From Lithobates sylvaticus (Eukaryota > Chordata > Amphibia > Anura > Ranidae), in contig CM053026.1 of NCBI GenBank assembly GCA_028564925.1, positions 605,760,457 through 605,824,456 on the forward strand: 64,000 nt of DNA, read 5' to 3'. The notes under the pieces were generated by a model, which was not told the DNA's origin, searched no databases, and was given only the letters and a program-made list of their open reading frames with translations. The number at the start of each line of letters is the position of its first letter. Position 1 is the first letter of the stretch. Shown in pieces: positions 22,501 to 33,885 of the stretch. The position numbers and the translations under genes are program-made.

Positions 22501-23879
22501 AAAGAACATAGCAGCATCCATGGACAGAGTTAGTAGAAGTGTGGACCTCACATTCCTGGAGGAAGGCACACATGGAGGTTTGAGTCCCATTATGGTAGAA
22601 GCTCTGTGGATCTTCTGCAGATTTAGTTCTGTTTTAATGCACTCTACAAATTATCATACGATGCTGCAAAATAAGCCCTACTGGTGAGTGTGTATTTATG
22701 AATAAACCTTTTAAATTAGAATTGCTATTATATAAATAAATATATAGGTAGATATATTATAGACGGCTCAGAACAGAATAAAACTCTTTTCAAACAGAAT
22801 AAAACTTCAAAAAGTACTTCTGACCTTTGTATTAATAACATAAGCACCCAGAAATGCTCCTTTATTTAAAAAAGATAAATACCTATGTTGCTGATTTGTC
22901 CATTAGTGTCACTGCCAGGTGACTCTTGGAATAGCAGAAATATATAATTATGCTGCATGACAGCTATCACAAAAGTGAATATTGGAACTATGTTCTCTAA
23001 GTGAATGGTAAAACTACAGTTCATGGGTCTTGTTATGAGGGCTGCGGGCTGGGGGATGCCATCATAAGCAGTGGTCACATTTTAATTTAGCCTGGAAAAA
23101 AAACTATTCAACTGAAAAGGAACAAAGAAATGCAAATTATTCGCAAGAACTCTCTGTACTGAAAGGAAGTATATTTTTCTTTCAAAGATTAACAATGTAA
23201 AACCATGGAGTCTTGTGTATCTGCCACATATGGGAACACTAATTCAATACACAGGACTAGAGGAAACATAAGTAATTGTTTTGCAGAATTCTAATACAGT
23301 TTCATACACACAACCAATTCATTATCCATAGAGCAGTAGCAGGAATTTCTACATTGAAGCTGAACGTCATGCAAACACAAAGCTCACAATTTAAGGGCGG
23401 AATGATAAAGAACATCAGTTTTTCTAGGAATGCTTGAAATGAATTCTGCAGAGAAAACAAACTATTTATGTTAATGGATCGTGAATAAGTATGCCACTGC
23501 ATGCCTAAAGCTCCTTCGTAGCGATAATCTTCAAATCTAATATTTTCCATTCACTTCTCATTATTTAGAACAAGCAAATATTTTCATTTCTAAGGTATCA
23601 TAAATTTAGCCTATTTAGGCACACTTTGAAAAACTGAAGCTAGTCACTAGCTGCAGTAACATTTAGGATAAATTTCAAACACAACGAGAATATACAAAAG
23701 CCGTGGCTCAAATTAATGAAAATGTGTTATGCTGTCGATGATCTGTAAATAGGATTATCAGCATTCACCTCCCTTTTAATTTACAGACAGTTAATAATTC
23801 CAGGAAGAGAGATACTCTAGTCCAGTACTTCTCAATCTTTTATAAAATAAGTAGTTTACCATTTCTGTACTCCTTGTTG
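22501..23879. other. No gene recognised
   Basis: This is anonymous AT-rich sequence. Minus-strand frames of 60-82 codons have no family signature. I see no exon-like conservation cue. Confidence 0.5.
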
Positions 23880-24345
23880 CTTGTTGCCTGTCTGTGTCTT
23901 TAAAAGGGTAGTAAAGTCCCCCCCCCCCAAAAAAAAAAATTGGGCCTCCGTGCTGTTTAATTTGTAATGGGCTAGTATGCATTGCATACTAGCACATTAT
24001 GACAGACTTACCTTAAAACGAAGCCCTCCAGTGGCACCCTGTCACTGCTGATGGTGCTTCCATCCTCAACAGGTCTTCCTTCTGGGTAAGCAGGCTCTGG
24101 CTGTTTGAATGGCCAGGTTGCAATAATGTCACTTCCGCACATGCGCATGTGAGTCACGGTCACAGCACACCCCTCTTTAATGGACAGCATACTTCAGTAT
24201 GCTGTCCATTCAGAGCACAGAGCACATGTGCTGGTGACATTACCAGTACATGTTTAGGAGATATTTACTGTTCCTCACAGGTAAGCCTTATTATAGGCTG
24301 GTGGAGATGCAGGATAACCGGCCTGCAATGCTGAAGAGGTCCGAC
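23880..24345. repeat. Dispersed frog-type repeat with internal perfect hairpins
   Basis: After a C10/A11 junction (23919-23939) comes TGGGCCTCCGTGCTGTTTAA and the 23-bp palindrome GCTAGTATGCA-T-TGCATACTAGC (23971-23993). Further on ATGGACAGCATAC/GTATGCTGTCCAT forms a 13-bp stem (24180-24209). The unit ends near ACAGGTAAGCCTTATTATAGG. The layout resembles MITE families of frogs; termini are not exact. Confidence 0.55.
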
Positions 24346-25860
24346 AGGCCCTGGACTGAGGACTGTGTCCCTGGAGCGGAATGCTGGAGAGGGAGAGCTG
24401 TGGCCTGCCTCGTGGATGAGTAGGCCATGACGCCGTCTTGGCTATGCTACATGGCCTACTGAAACATGAACGCTGTCAGTTTTCTTGGGCGGTGTTCCTC
24501 TTTTCGCTTGGGTGACATCTCTCTGTGGAGGAGGACAGTGTTTCTGCTGGTCTTGAAACACCAATCGGCCCCCGAGAGCATTGGCAGGCACTGTTTTGAG
24601 CTATCCAGCGAGAGGAGCCTACACTTCACATGTCCATTTTGTCCGTGTGTCGGCCACACCTCCTTTTTTTTGTCTTAAATTAAACAAATCGGTTACTATT
24701 TGGAAATTAAAAAATAAATATTTGCCTGTTAGAGAAGATTTTTAATACTTAGTGCAAATCAATATTAAGCATGTTACCAGTGAAAGTCCAAAAAAGACAT
24801 GCACATAAACATATAGCTGTGCTCTGTTGATAAGTTTCATTCCCAAGTTCCTTTCAAAAGTGCTGCTGTGCTAAAAAAAACATATGATGCTGTAAACATG
24901 TGCATACGGGATCCACTCACCAGATCCTATGAATCCCCAAGCAGTACTGCGTTGCGGGTCAGGTAGGCTTAGTATGGTGAGCGGGGTGATGTTTTAGTCG
25001 TTTCATCTTATTATCATTCCATGTTCCACAGACAGGTTCGCTGTCAGTCACTATCACGACACACCGATTCATGCCTTTGTAATGGCAATCATTTCAGCAT
25101 TACATTTCATATACCCCACACTCCGATCCGAGTCCAGTAGCTTTAGCAGCACTCCCATTCGTGTTGGCTTCATTTGGTCATTTAATTTCATCCTCACTTC
25201 ATCCCATATTCCACAGTTCGGTTCATTGTCATTCACAGTTAAGGCACCCCGACTTGTGTCACCATCACTTCAATCATTCAGTGGTATTAATTCATATATT
25301 GTCTGTCCTGTTCTCCTTAGGTTAGGCAGTCACTTTGTGTTGGGATCATTCGTGCATTTTTTTGTTTCTTTTTTTCCATCTCACACGCTCTACAGTTGTT
25401 CGATGTCGGTCGCCTTAGCGACTCAGCGATTCACTTTTAATTCAGATCACTGTATGATTTGTCATGTCATTGACGGACACCCCACAGTACGGCTCACCCT
25501 ACAGTCCAGTTCAAATCCAGTAGCAACAACTGTTCTCAAAGCCGTTTTACTTCAAATTCCATTCAATTCCATTCATGGTTACAATTCGTTCTTCTAACCA
25601 CATTCGCCTCCCTATAAGGTTTCCCTTGCAGTCGATATAAGCGCATTTCAAAGTCGCATGACCTGGGCACTCATTCACCTCCAAATGGCATGTAATTAAG
25701 CCACTCACCATTGTCCGTCTGTCATTTCTCTTCTAGGTCAGTCGTGTTCAGGTTGTTCCATCCTGCACCAGGTTGGACGTTATTCCCCCAGGTTCCAGTC
25801 GACTGAGCTTTCAACCTCAAAAACCAGGACTTCACAACTAGGGCACAAGTCAGCCGGAGC
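24346..25860. other. No recognised gene; possible 5' part of the following fossil
   Basis: A 171-codon plus-strand frame at 25082-25597 is rich in Ser, Phe and Leu with no motif I recognise. It is probably chance or part of the untranslated leader of the DIRS-like fossil that starts at about 25.86 kb. Confidence 0.4.
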
Positions 25861-27423
25861 CATGTCACAGGCCGGCAGCAAAGACCTCACATCTGCCCCT
25901 CTGTCACCCTCTCCGGTTTCAGAGAGTGGCAGCGTGCAGTCCCTCAGGGGATGGACCATCCCCAAGTTAACAGCGGAACCAAGACACAGGGGTGTGCCCT
26001 TTCCCGCTAAAGCCAGGAAAGCTGAGCTCTTCAAGTTCCTCTTACCACCTCCAGCGACAGATGGGCCCAGCACCCAGCAGGCATCTCTCCAGTCCATATC
26101 CTCGGCCATTTCTCAGCTTCACACCATGGTGTCATCATTGTTCACCACAGTCACTGACGTCCAAGCCAGAGTGACAGTCTTGGAAGGAAGCCAAGCCGCA
26201 GCCATCCCTGACTCAGTCTCAGTCCCGGTCCTGACACCCCCTCCAGCAGTTATAACTATCTTCCCAGCCCACGTGGTCCCAGCCAGTATCAGGTTGGAAA
26301 TGTTTGGACGGTAAGGACGTCAACCTTGCTTCCTTCCTCATTTTGGTTCACGATCTGGCAGAGAATAAATCATATGCCTGGGGGGACATATCAGTGGTCC
26401 CCAAGGCCAAAGACCCCAGGCTCAAACGCAAGCTAATTATTACAGAGTTTGCTTTGACCTTTGGGATGGTGAGGGATGTCCTGTGCTCAGCCAGCCCCAG
26501 CAGGAGGGAAGAGCTGGACTTCTAGCTTTACACCGTGGTGGATCAGGGCTATAAATACGGGGGTTCTCATTTTATGATTACCACCGTTTATTCTTGGCCA
26601 AAGCGGCAGCCAGGATCACACAGTTCCAAGCGGGCACGGATTGGAGCTTCATTGACACAAGGTTGTTCTGCCGCCACTTTGCTGGCCTAGGCTCACCACT
26701 CTGCGATATCTGCCAGTCCTCTGCCCACACCGCTAACTGGTGTGCCAACATAGCAGTTAGATGCCCTCTCAATCTCCCCTCCACCTCCGGTACAGGTCAG
26801 GGCTTGCCGGCCCCAGCTCAGACACCCCAGGTGGACAAGTTTGGATGCCCCATTCTGTCAGTAGGGGGAAAATCCATCTGTAAAAACTTGAATTTCGGAT
26901 TGTTCAACTACAGCCAGTGTCGGCTGCTCCACATCCTAAAACCCTATGCCAGATCAAGCGGCAGAAAAGGTCCTGACTAGGCCAAGTAGATGTCCTATGG
27001 CTGGGGTAATCAGCAATCAGGCCCCGGGGTCGACATCCATCTTTTCAAGACAAACAACATCTGGTGCCCAGTAGCGATACTCAACTGCCTACTGTCACTC
27101 CTACCCAGCCAGTAGTCCCCTACTACCTTTCCCGACCAAACCCATGAGTGGCTGCCAGTTCATCAAGCATGTCAGGATCCTCCTGTGCAACCTAGGCCTC
27201 GGCCCCAGTCGGTACTCTGGACACTCCTTCCAAATTGGAGCAGCCTTGGCCGCATCCCAGCATGGGGTTCTAGACCATATCATTAAGAGTTTAGGCAGGT
27301 GGAAATCTGCCTGCTTTGCCTGGTACGTGCCAAATCCTCATGTAGAAATGTTGCAAGCATTTACTAAACTTGCTCAGTAAATAACACTAAACCACTAAAG
27401 AGCTTTCACCCCTCACCTTTCAC

Positions 27424-27520
27424 CAGCAGACCAGGGCACACTTCAGGTCCATTTCATATTGTAAGTCTTGTGGGGTGTTTATGTGGTTCACATCCATCCC
27501 GGTTGAAGGACTTCGACCAT
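27424..27520 (+). repeat. Direct repeat copy 1 of the DIRS/Ngaro-like fossil
   Basis: GCAGACCAGGGCACACTTCA and the following text recur at 27727-27820. The interval of about 302 bp between starts fits a B1-A2-B2 arrangement. I could not find the matching A1 repeat upstream of the Gag-like region. Confidence 0.75.
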
Positions 27521-27726
27521 AAATAAGAAGGCCAATATGGTGGCCTGAATTTATGGGAGGAGTCCAGGGGATATTTAAGCAGCCCACTCGACTGTGGTCT
27601 TTGTCGGTTCCTGTGCACGATACCCTGCCTCCCATTCCCTTTTTCAGGGCATTTCTCAAATTAATTTCTCTCCACAAACATCTATTACTTATCTTGGGTA
27701 TGCCCCCTTTTTTGGTATACCGACCA

Positions 27727-27820
27727 GCAGACCAGGGCACACTTCAGGTCCATTTCATATTGTAAGTCTTTTAACATGTTTGTGTGGTTCACATCCATCC
27801 CGGTTGAACGGCTTCTAACA
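27727..27820 (+). repeat. Direct repeat copy 2 of the DIRS/Ngaro-like fossil
   Basis: Near-identical to 27424-27520 apart from a short variable stretch in the middle; it would be the B2 end of a Ngaro-type element. Confidence 0.75.
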
Positions 27821-27823
27821 TAG

Positions 27824-27888
27824 ATATATATATATATATATATATGTATCTACTAGGCTGTATATATATATATATATATATATATATC
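27824..27888. repeat. (TA)n microsatellite, interrupted
   Basis: Two TA runs flank GTATCTACTAGGCTG. It sits directly at the boundary between the fossil and the next repeat. Confidence 0.95.
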
Positions 27889-28268
27889 AAATACACTGCC
27901 ACTAACTGAATAACCTGCCTGCTTAAGCTAACTCAAGCTATCTCTCTGTCCACGCCAACAACACTACACACGGCCGCTATGTAAGCAGCCTTATATAGTA
28001 TGGGACATAGATTTAGACCCCCTAAACCATTATTTGCCTTTGGCCAATTATGTCTCTCTCAGCAGAGCGCGCTGTGATTGGCCAAAGCATGCAGGTCAGG
28101 TGCATGCTTTGGCCAATCATCATACAGCAATGCACTGCGATCTCACAGTGCATTATGGGTGCATTCCACAGTGCTTAAATTTCCCACGAAACGCCACACA
28201 ATGTTTGCTGTTCTGCGAACAGGCAAACACCCGATGTTCGAGACGAACAACGATGTAGCTCATCCCTA
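27889..28268. repeat. Dispersed repeat ending ...GAGCTCATCCCTAC-like
   Basis: It contains the inverse pair TGATTGGCCAAAGCATGC (28075) and GCATGCTTTGGCCAATCA (28103), then GTTCTGCGAACAGG and ...GTAGCTCATCCCTAC at the right end. I recall this right end from a common frog MITE family. Boundaries are approximate. Confidence 0.5.
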
Positions 28269-29475
28269 CAAAAGAGTATGAACTTCATATTTAGTTTTAC
28301 TGTATGCAAATGAATTGTGCTTTTTCCAGCCTACACAATAATTTCTAACTGCCTGTGAATTGTCATTTTAGTATAGAAGCTATTGCCATACAATTTTATC
28401 CAAAGAAAACATTTCCCATGAGAGATCTGTATGACAGAATCTGCATTTATTGTTTACTTTTGTATGTTTATATCTTATATTTTCAATTCTGTGTTAGGGG
28501 GTCTATTTTAAACTTAGGGGGAAAATGTTATACATGCTGCAAATGGCAGGATTCTAAAATGTCAGTGAAGTCTAGGATTAGCGAAATAATGCAGAGTTTA
28601 TATGCTTACTAGAGAAGCAGCGTTGAAAAAAAAAAGTGATGTCTGCCGTACATCAAAAGCTTTTGGAATATTAAGCTACATCAGACTGAATTCAATTTAT
28701 CTGTAACCTTCTGCTATCAAATTTATAGAAGGGTCTTCCATAATAGGAGCGTTTGTTTCTTTGTACCCTTGCTTTTTTAATGCTTAAGGCAGGTTATTGG
28801 TGATATAAAATATCTAACTGTGAATTACATTGCCTAAGGGAGCTTATGTCTCAAGGTTCTTAGGTGATCATAAAATTACTTTCTTTAATTTTGCTACAAA
28901 TAGGGTAATATCCTCTGATTTAATTTTCTGTAATGGGTACATAAAACAAGTCTGTCTTTTTTTTCTAATCTCACAGCCTGGCCCTCTTAGCTTTTGAAAG
29001 TTGTTTTATACCCAGACTTTATATTATTATTTGGTCATTTGAAGATACATTTGAATAATTCTGAAACACTTTGAATACTAAGCTCATTGTACTGTAAAAT
29101 TGGTCTGAATCCCAGCTGACTTAATTTTAACAAACCATACAAGCTTTTTACTCTTTCCTAAAAAGAGACAACATGAGAAAAAAACATGAGGTAACAATGA
29201 CTCGACTTAGCGGCGGCTGATGAAGCTTTAAGATGGTGGGGTGCCAGACCCTGTTTGCCCTTGTTTACCCCTCCCACTTCTCATAAGCCCCACCTCTTAT
29301 ATGCTCCAACCACTTTGCCCCAGTGTCAGGAATAATGCATCTTAAAGTCTTTGTGGGTTTTGCCCAGCATTAGGGAGATACTACTACTACCCACATGTTT
29401 ACACACACTACTGCTTATGTGCACACACTATACACACACACTCTCGCTTTGTGTGTGTGTATGTATGTATATATG
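28269..29475. other. No gene recognised; CA/TG microsatellite at the right
   Basis: This is AT-rich anonymous DNA. The segment 29395-29470 is rich in CACA and TGTG and leads into the minisatellite. Confidence 0.5.
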
Positions 29476-30810
29476 GTCCCCCTCCTATGATGATGAGTAT
29501 ATAGTATACAAAGGTCCCCCTCCTATGATGATTAGTATATAGTATACAGAGGTCTGCTTCCTATGATGATGAGTATATATATACAGAGCCCCCCCTTCTA
29601 TGATGATGAGTATATAGTATAGAGAGGTCCCCCTCCTATATAATGATGCATATATAGTATACAGCGCCCCCCCCCCCATGATGATAAGTATATAGAATAC
29701 AGAGTTCCCACTCCTATGATGATGAGTAAGTATAGTATACAGAGGTTCCCCTCCTATATTATGAGTATATATAGTATACATAGGTACCATTCCTATGATG
29801 ATAAGTATAAAGTATACAAAGGTCCCCCTCCTATATGATGATGAGTATATAGTATACAGAGGTTCCCCTTCTATGATGATGAGTATATAGTATACAGAGG
29901 TCCCCCACCTATGATGATAAGTAAATATATAGTATACAGAGGTCCCCCACCTATATGATTATGAGTATATATAGTATACAGAGGTCCCCCAGCCTTTGAT
30001 GATGAGTTTATAGTATACAGAGGTCCCCCACTATATAATGAGTATATATAGTATACAGCGGTCCCCCTCCTATATGGTGAGTATATATAGTATATAGAGT
30101 TCCCTCTCCTACATGATGAGTATGTATAGTATACAGAGGCCCCCATCCTATGATGATGAGTATATAGTATAGAGAGGTCCCCCTCCTATATAATGATGCA
30201 TATATAGTATACAGCGCCCCCCCATGATGATAAGTATATAGAATACAGAGTTCCCACTCCTATGATGATGAGTAAGTATAGTATACAGAGGTTCCCCTCC
30301 TATATGATGAGTATATATAGTATACATAGGTACCATTCCTATGATGATAAGTATAAAGTATACAAAGGTCCCCCTCCTATATGATGATGAGTATATAGTA
30401 TACAGAGGTTCCCCTTCTATGATGATGAGTATATAGTATACAGAGGTCCCCCTCCTATGATGATAAGTAAATATATAGTATACAGAGGTCCCCCACCTAT
30501 ATGATTATGAGTATATATAGTATACAATGGTCCCCCAGCCTTTGATGATGAGTTTATAGTATACAGAGGTCCCCCACTATATAATGAGTATATATAGTAT
30601 ACAGCGGTCCCCCTCCTATATGGTGAGTATATATAGTATATAGAGTTCCCTCTCCTACATGATGAGTATGTATAGTATACAGAGGCCCCCATCCTATGAT
30701 GATGAGTATATATAGTATACAGAGGTCCCCCTCCTATATGATGAGTATATAGTATACGGAGGTCCCCCTCCTATATGATAAGTATACAGAAGCCCCTCTC
30801 CTATATCTTG
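29476..30810. repeat. Minisatellite of about 35-42-bp units with a 548-bp higher-order duplication
   Basis: The units share GATGATGAGTATATAGTATA followed by CAGAGGTCCCCCTCCTAT, with length variants (ATATAG additions, C-run changes). A block of about 13-14 units is itself duplicated: text at 29611 recurs at 30161 (550 bp), and text at 30135 recurs at 30681 (546 bp). The two large copies differ by few bases, mainly in a C-run length. Minus-strand open frames encoding GGPLYTIYSSS-type repeats are a by-product. Confidence 0.95.
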
Positions 30811-31737
30811 TAGGTGACAACAGAGGGATCCAGTAGATCCCCTTCTCTGGCCATGTGTAACAATGGGGATCTCTCCTCTCTGCGCCTATAGGACTTGCAG
30901 TAGATCCCAGCGGTCATGCCTCCTTCCAGTAGATACAGTCCAGAGGGTTCTCAGCACAAAGTCGAGGTTTGGAGCTGTAATCCAGGTCCGGGGGTGGGTG
31001 GGGGGATCAGCAGAGGGGTGTCCGGGGGTGTGGTGTCCCTTCATAATGCACAATGGTGCCCAGGTGGAGGAGATCGGCTGGCAGAGGAAAAGGGAGGAGA
31101 GCTGTGTGGGGAGGAGGACGGGAAGGAGGTAGAAGAAGAGGAGGAGGGGGGAGTACAGGGGCAGTGCAACTGCACCAGGGGAAGATCTCCACCCCCTGGT
31201 GCAGTCAGTAAATTAGGGAGCTCAATAGGTGGGCCAGGTTGGTATTTCCAGAGAGAGATATAATAATCAGGGAAGGGACCCCTGCACACTGTGCATTACT
31301 TAATCCTGACCCCTGCACTCTTTGCTTTACACTCTCTTAACCCATAGCAAGATAGACTAAGTTTTTTTTATTTTAACTATACCTCTTTAAGCCTTGCCCC
31401 CTGTTAGCACAATTTTACCACCACCACAATTTACCACACCACACATAGTCGCGCATGTCCATGGCACCCAAGGTATCTTGGCTTTATAACGTCAATATCT
31501 ATCTCTTGTTCCAATGTGTATGACCAGTTGTTTCAGAACATGTTAAAATGGGTCTGTGCTTTTGTGGGTGTGGCTACAAATGAGAGTGTGGTGTTTGGGT
31601 GTTGGTAAAAATGGGCATGGTCAGTAGGGTCTTTTCCGATTTTCCCTATATATGTAAAAGTAAAATGCAATGTGTGTGTGTGTACACAGTATTGTGAAAT
31701 GTCTTCAGTTGTTACATAGGGCCATGTCTCAGATCGG
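30811..31737. other. No supported gene; G-rich segment at 30970-31160
   Basis: Plus-strand frames at 30863-31132 and 30916-31263 overlap in different frames and are composed of simple GGAGGAG-type sequence. I see no protein motif. A downstream part (31270-31737) is ordinary AT-rich DNA with a short TG run near 31671. Confidence 0.5.
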
Positions 31738-31978
31738 GGGACTGATTTACCAAAGACAAATATACTGTGCACTGCAAATGCAGTTGCTCTAGATCTGGGT
31801 GAAGCGGTGAAATGAGGATAAGCGCTACTGATTTCTATCATCCAGTCCTGTGTAAGTAAAAATGCTGTTTTTTTTATTTTTCTTGCATGTGATTGGGTGT
31901 TCTTTGTAAAGTGAAGCTTTACCTCGTTTACTAAGCTCTGGAGCAACTGCACTTGCAGTGCACAGTATATTTTCCTTT
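31738..31978. mobile_element. MITE with inverse ends (CTGATTTACCAAAG...)
   Basis: Left ATACTGTGCACTGCAAATGCAGTTGCTC is the inverse of right GAGCAACTGCACTTGCAGTGCACAGTAT with few mismatches, and GATTTACCAAAGACAAAT mirrors ATTTTCCTTTAG. The same terminal logic (TTTACTAAA.../...TTTAGTAAA) is seen at 43850-44215. Confidence 0.75.
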
Positions 31979-32099
31979 AGTGTTTCTCACAATAGTCATT
32001 GAGATTCTGTATATATTTCCACAATGCTGTATGAGAGAATGAGAGCATTATTGTCTGCTCTGAGCTGATGGAGAAAATAAAAATACAGTTGTTAGGTGT

Positions 32100-32529
32100 G
32101 GGTAGGGTAGGCTTCTCTGAAGAGAAGGGTTTTCAGGGATCGTCTAAAAGTTAATAGAGTAGGAGATAAGTGGACAGATTAGGGTAAGGGATTCCACAGG
32201 ATTGGAGAGGCTCTGGAATAGTCCGGTAGGTGAGCATGGGAGGAGGTGATGAGGGAGCAAGAGAGCAGGAGGTCTTGAGAGGAACGAAGAGAACGAGTAG
32301 GGTGGTATTTAGAGACTAGGCTAGTGATGTAGCTGGGGGCTAAATTGTGGATGGATTTGTAAGTAGTTGTTAGTATTTTGAATTTAATTAGTTGGGTGAG
32401 CGGAAGCCATTGGAGGGATTGACAGAGTGTGGTAGCAGACACAGAGCGATTGGTAAGGTAGATGAGTCTGGCAGTAGCATTCATGATGGATTGAAGGGGT
32501 GGTAGTCTATGTAGAGGCAAGATGTACAC
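32100..32529 (-). pseudogene. L2/Rex-like LINE reverse transcriptase, C-terminal fragment
   Basis: The minus-strand frame reads LPPLQSIMNATARLIY, LQWLPLTQLIKFKILTTTYKSI, NLAPSYITSLV and SRASPILWNPLP, then in the adjacent text FRRSLKTLLF near the end. These blocks are the conserved tail after the reverse transcriptase in L2/CR1/Rex-type LINEs. The upstream catalytic part is absent, as usual for 5'-truncated LINE copies. The tail changes frame after the NPLP block, so at least one small indel is present. Confidence 0.85.
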
Positions 32530-33862
32530 ATGTATATGTAGTGTATGTGCACAGTTGTATCATATTATTTCGTTTTTTATTAGTTTTAATTTTCAAAATT
32601 GTGAATGTTTTATAGGCTGAGAAACAATAAAATATTGTACAGTTTGCAAAAAAGTGTACATTATATACATTCTGACACTTTTGTTTTAGTGAAATATAAT
32701 CATCTTCTTGAAACCTGACAAATATGCTTTGCACTACATTGACACATGCCTACAAGTGAAAATTAGGGGTTCCTCAACTGTTACATTTCCAGCTGCAGTT
32801 TAAAGACTGTAATATCTTATGATATGCAAAATAAATGAGCTGCATGAGAATTTATAAATACTTTTTTAGGCAACCCTGCAGTGCTTTCGGATGATTTTAT
32901 TTTTGGCGCATTTTTGTTTCTGCTCATAATGAAACAATAGGCAAGCTGTATATTTGTATGCAAACCCAATGAAGCCTTCACAGTTTGCTATGGATCAATT
33001 TATAACAATCATGTAAAATACCTGTTTTCTTCAGTTTTGTACTGCGGACATGTAATGCTTCCATCTCTGCTCCATACTGCACTATGAGATCAGTGGGTGG
33101 AACTAGCAGGCAACCTGTGATGTCATTGTGGTCATGTGGTGTTGAAGAAAAATACCATTTTTTTTACAACAATCAATAATAGTAAATACAGCACATGAAA
33201 GACTTTTATTTTGCTACTTGACAACTTGATTAAAGGAAAACGAATATATTTTATGGGAAACAATAGCAGGGGAGAATAAGCCTCTGTCAATCACCCTGCT
33301 TTAAGTCACCCCACAGGCAACTGGAAAATGTTAGCATCCCCATGTGACAGGTAAGGAGGAACCTTTGTCAGTCATTCTGCTCCTGAAAGCTGCTGGAGAT
33401 TGCTAACCAGCCCACTTGACAGTGGCAATGACAGCCACTTGTAGCAGGAGCTGCTGTCATTGATCGAGCTTCGAGCCTCCCTACAATCTTTTGGATATTG
33501 CTAGCCACCACTAGCTAGTGGAGCAGAAGCTAATGTTAATAACCCTGTTTGGAGATTTTAACAGGGACACATGCTATGTGCACCTGGTTCCTTTTGAGAT
33601 TTAACAAGCCTTTTATTTTCTGTTGAGAGCTCTAAGGGCACTGGTAATATGGTAATATGGCATACTGGTAAGAGATGACTTGATTCCAGTTTTTACTCAA
33701 TCTTTAATTTTGGCAAGGTGCCAGAGATGTTGTCTGGGGGTTGAATTACATTAGACCTATACCTGTGCTTTATTTTCAGTGGAATAAATGACATGCAATG
33801 TATCATTTGGGAGCTTTGACCCTTTTGCTGTGTGGTCCCTAAATTGTACAGACCCGACACAT
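32530..33862. other. No gene recognised
   Basis: This is anonymous DNA. I saw no motif-bearing frame and no clear repeat ends. Confidence 0.5.
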
Positions 33863-33885
33863 GGGGGGGGGGGGGGGGGGGGGGG
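33863..33885 (+). repeat. Poly-G run (23 G)
   Basis: Uninterrupted 23-nt G homopolymer followed by TTGGGTGG; its exact length is prone to sequencing error. Confidence 0.9.

Larger units (their letters stand above)
25862..27820 (+). mobile_element. DIRS/Ngaro-like tyrosine-recombinase retroelement (fossil, internally deleted)
   Basis: The plus-strand parts in order are a Gag-like region (25862-26970) with a coiled-coil-like stretch and a Cys/His knuckle-like segment, then the C-terminal end of a tyrosine recombinase (27144-27380) with the GHSFQIGAA and LGRWKS blocks typical of DIRS/Ngaro elements. The reverse transcriptase and RNase H region between them is missing. Two direct repeats follow (27424-27520 and 27727-27820), as in the split direct repeats of the Ngaro group. 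The element is broken, with a large internal deletion and a few smaller breaks; it looks moderately old. Confidence 0.75.

Noticed and set aside
25082-25597. 171-codon plus-strand frame as a host gene
   Set aside because: No domain or splice evidence; lies in the probable leader of a DIRS-like fossil.
27424-27820. The two direct repeats as LTRs
   Set aside because: They lie on the same side of the coding remnants, follow a tyrosine recombinase and lack TG...CA ends; a Ngaro-type split repeat fits better.
29485-30692. Four minus-strand open frames encoding GGPLYTIYSSS-type repeat peptides
   Set aside because: They follow the minisatellite unit exactly, differ only by repeat-length variation and have no start context or domain; a by-product of tandem DNA.
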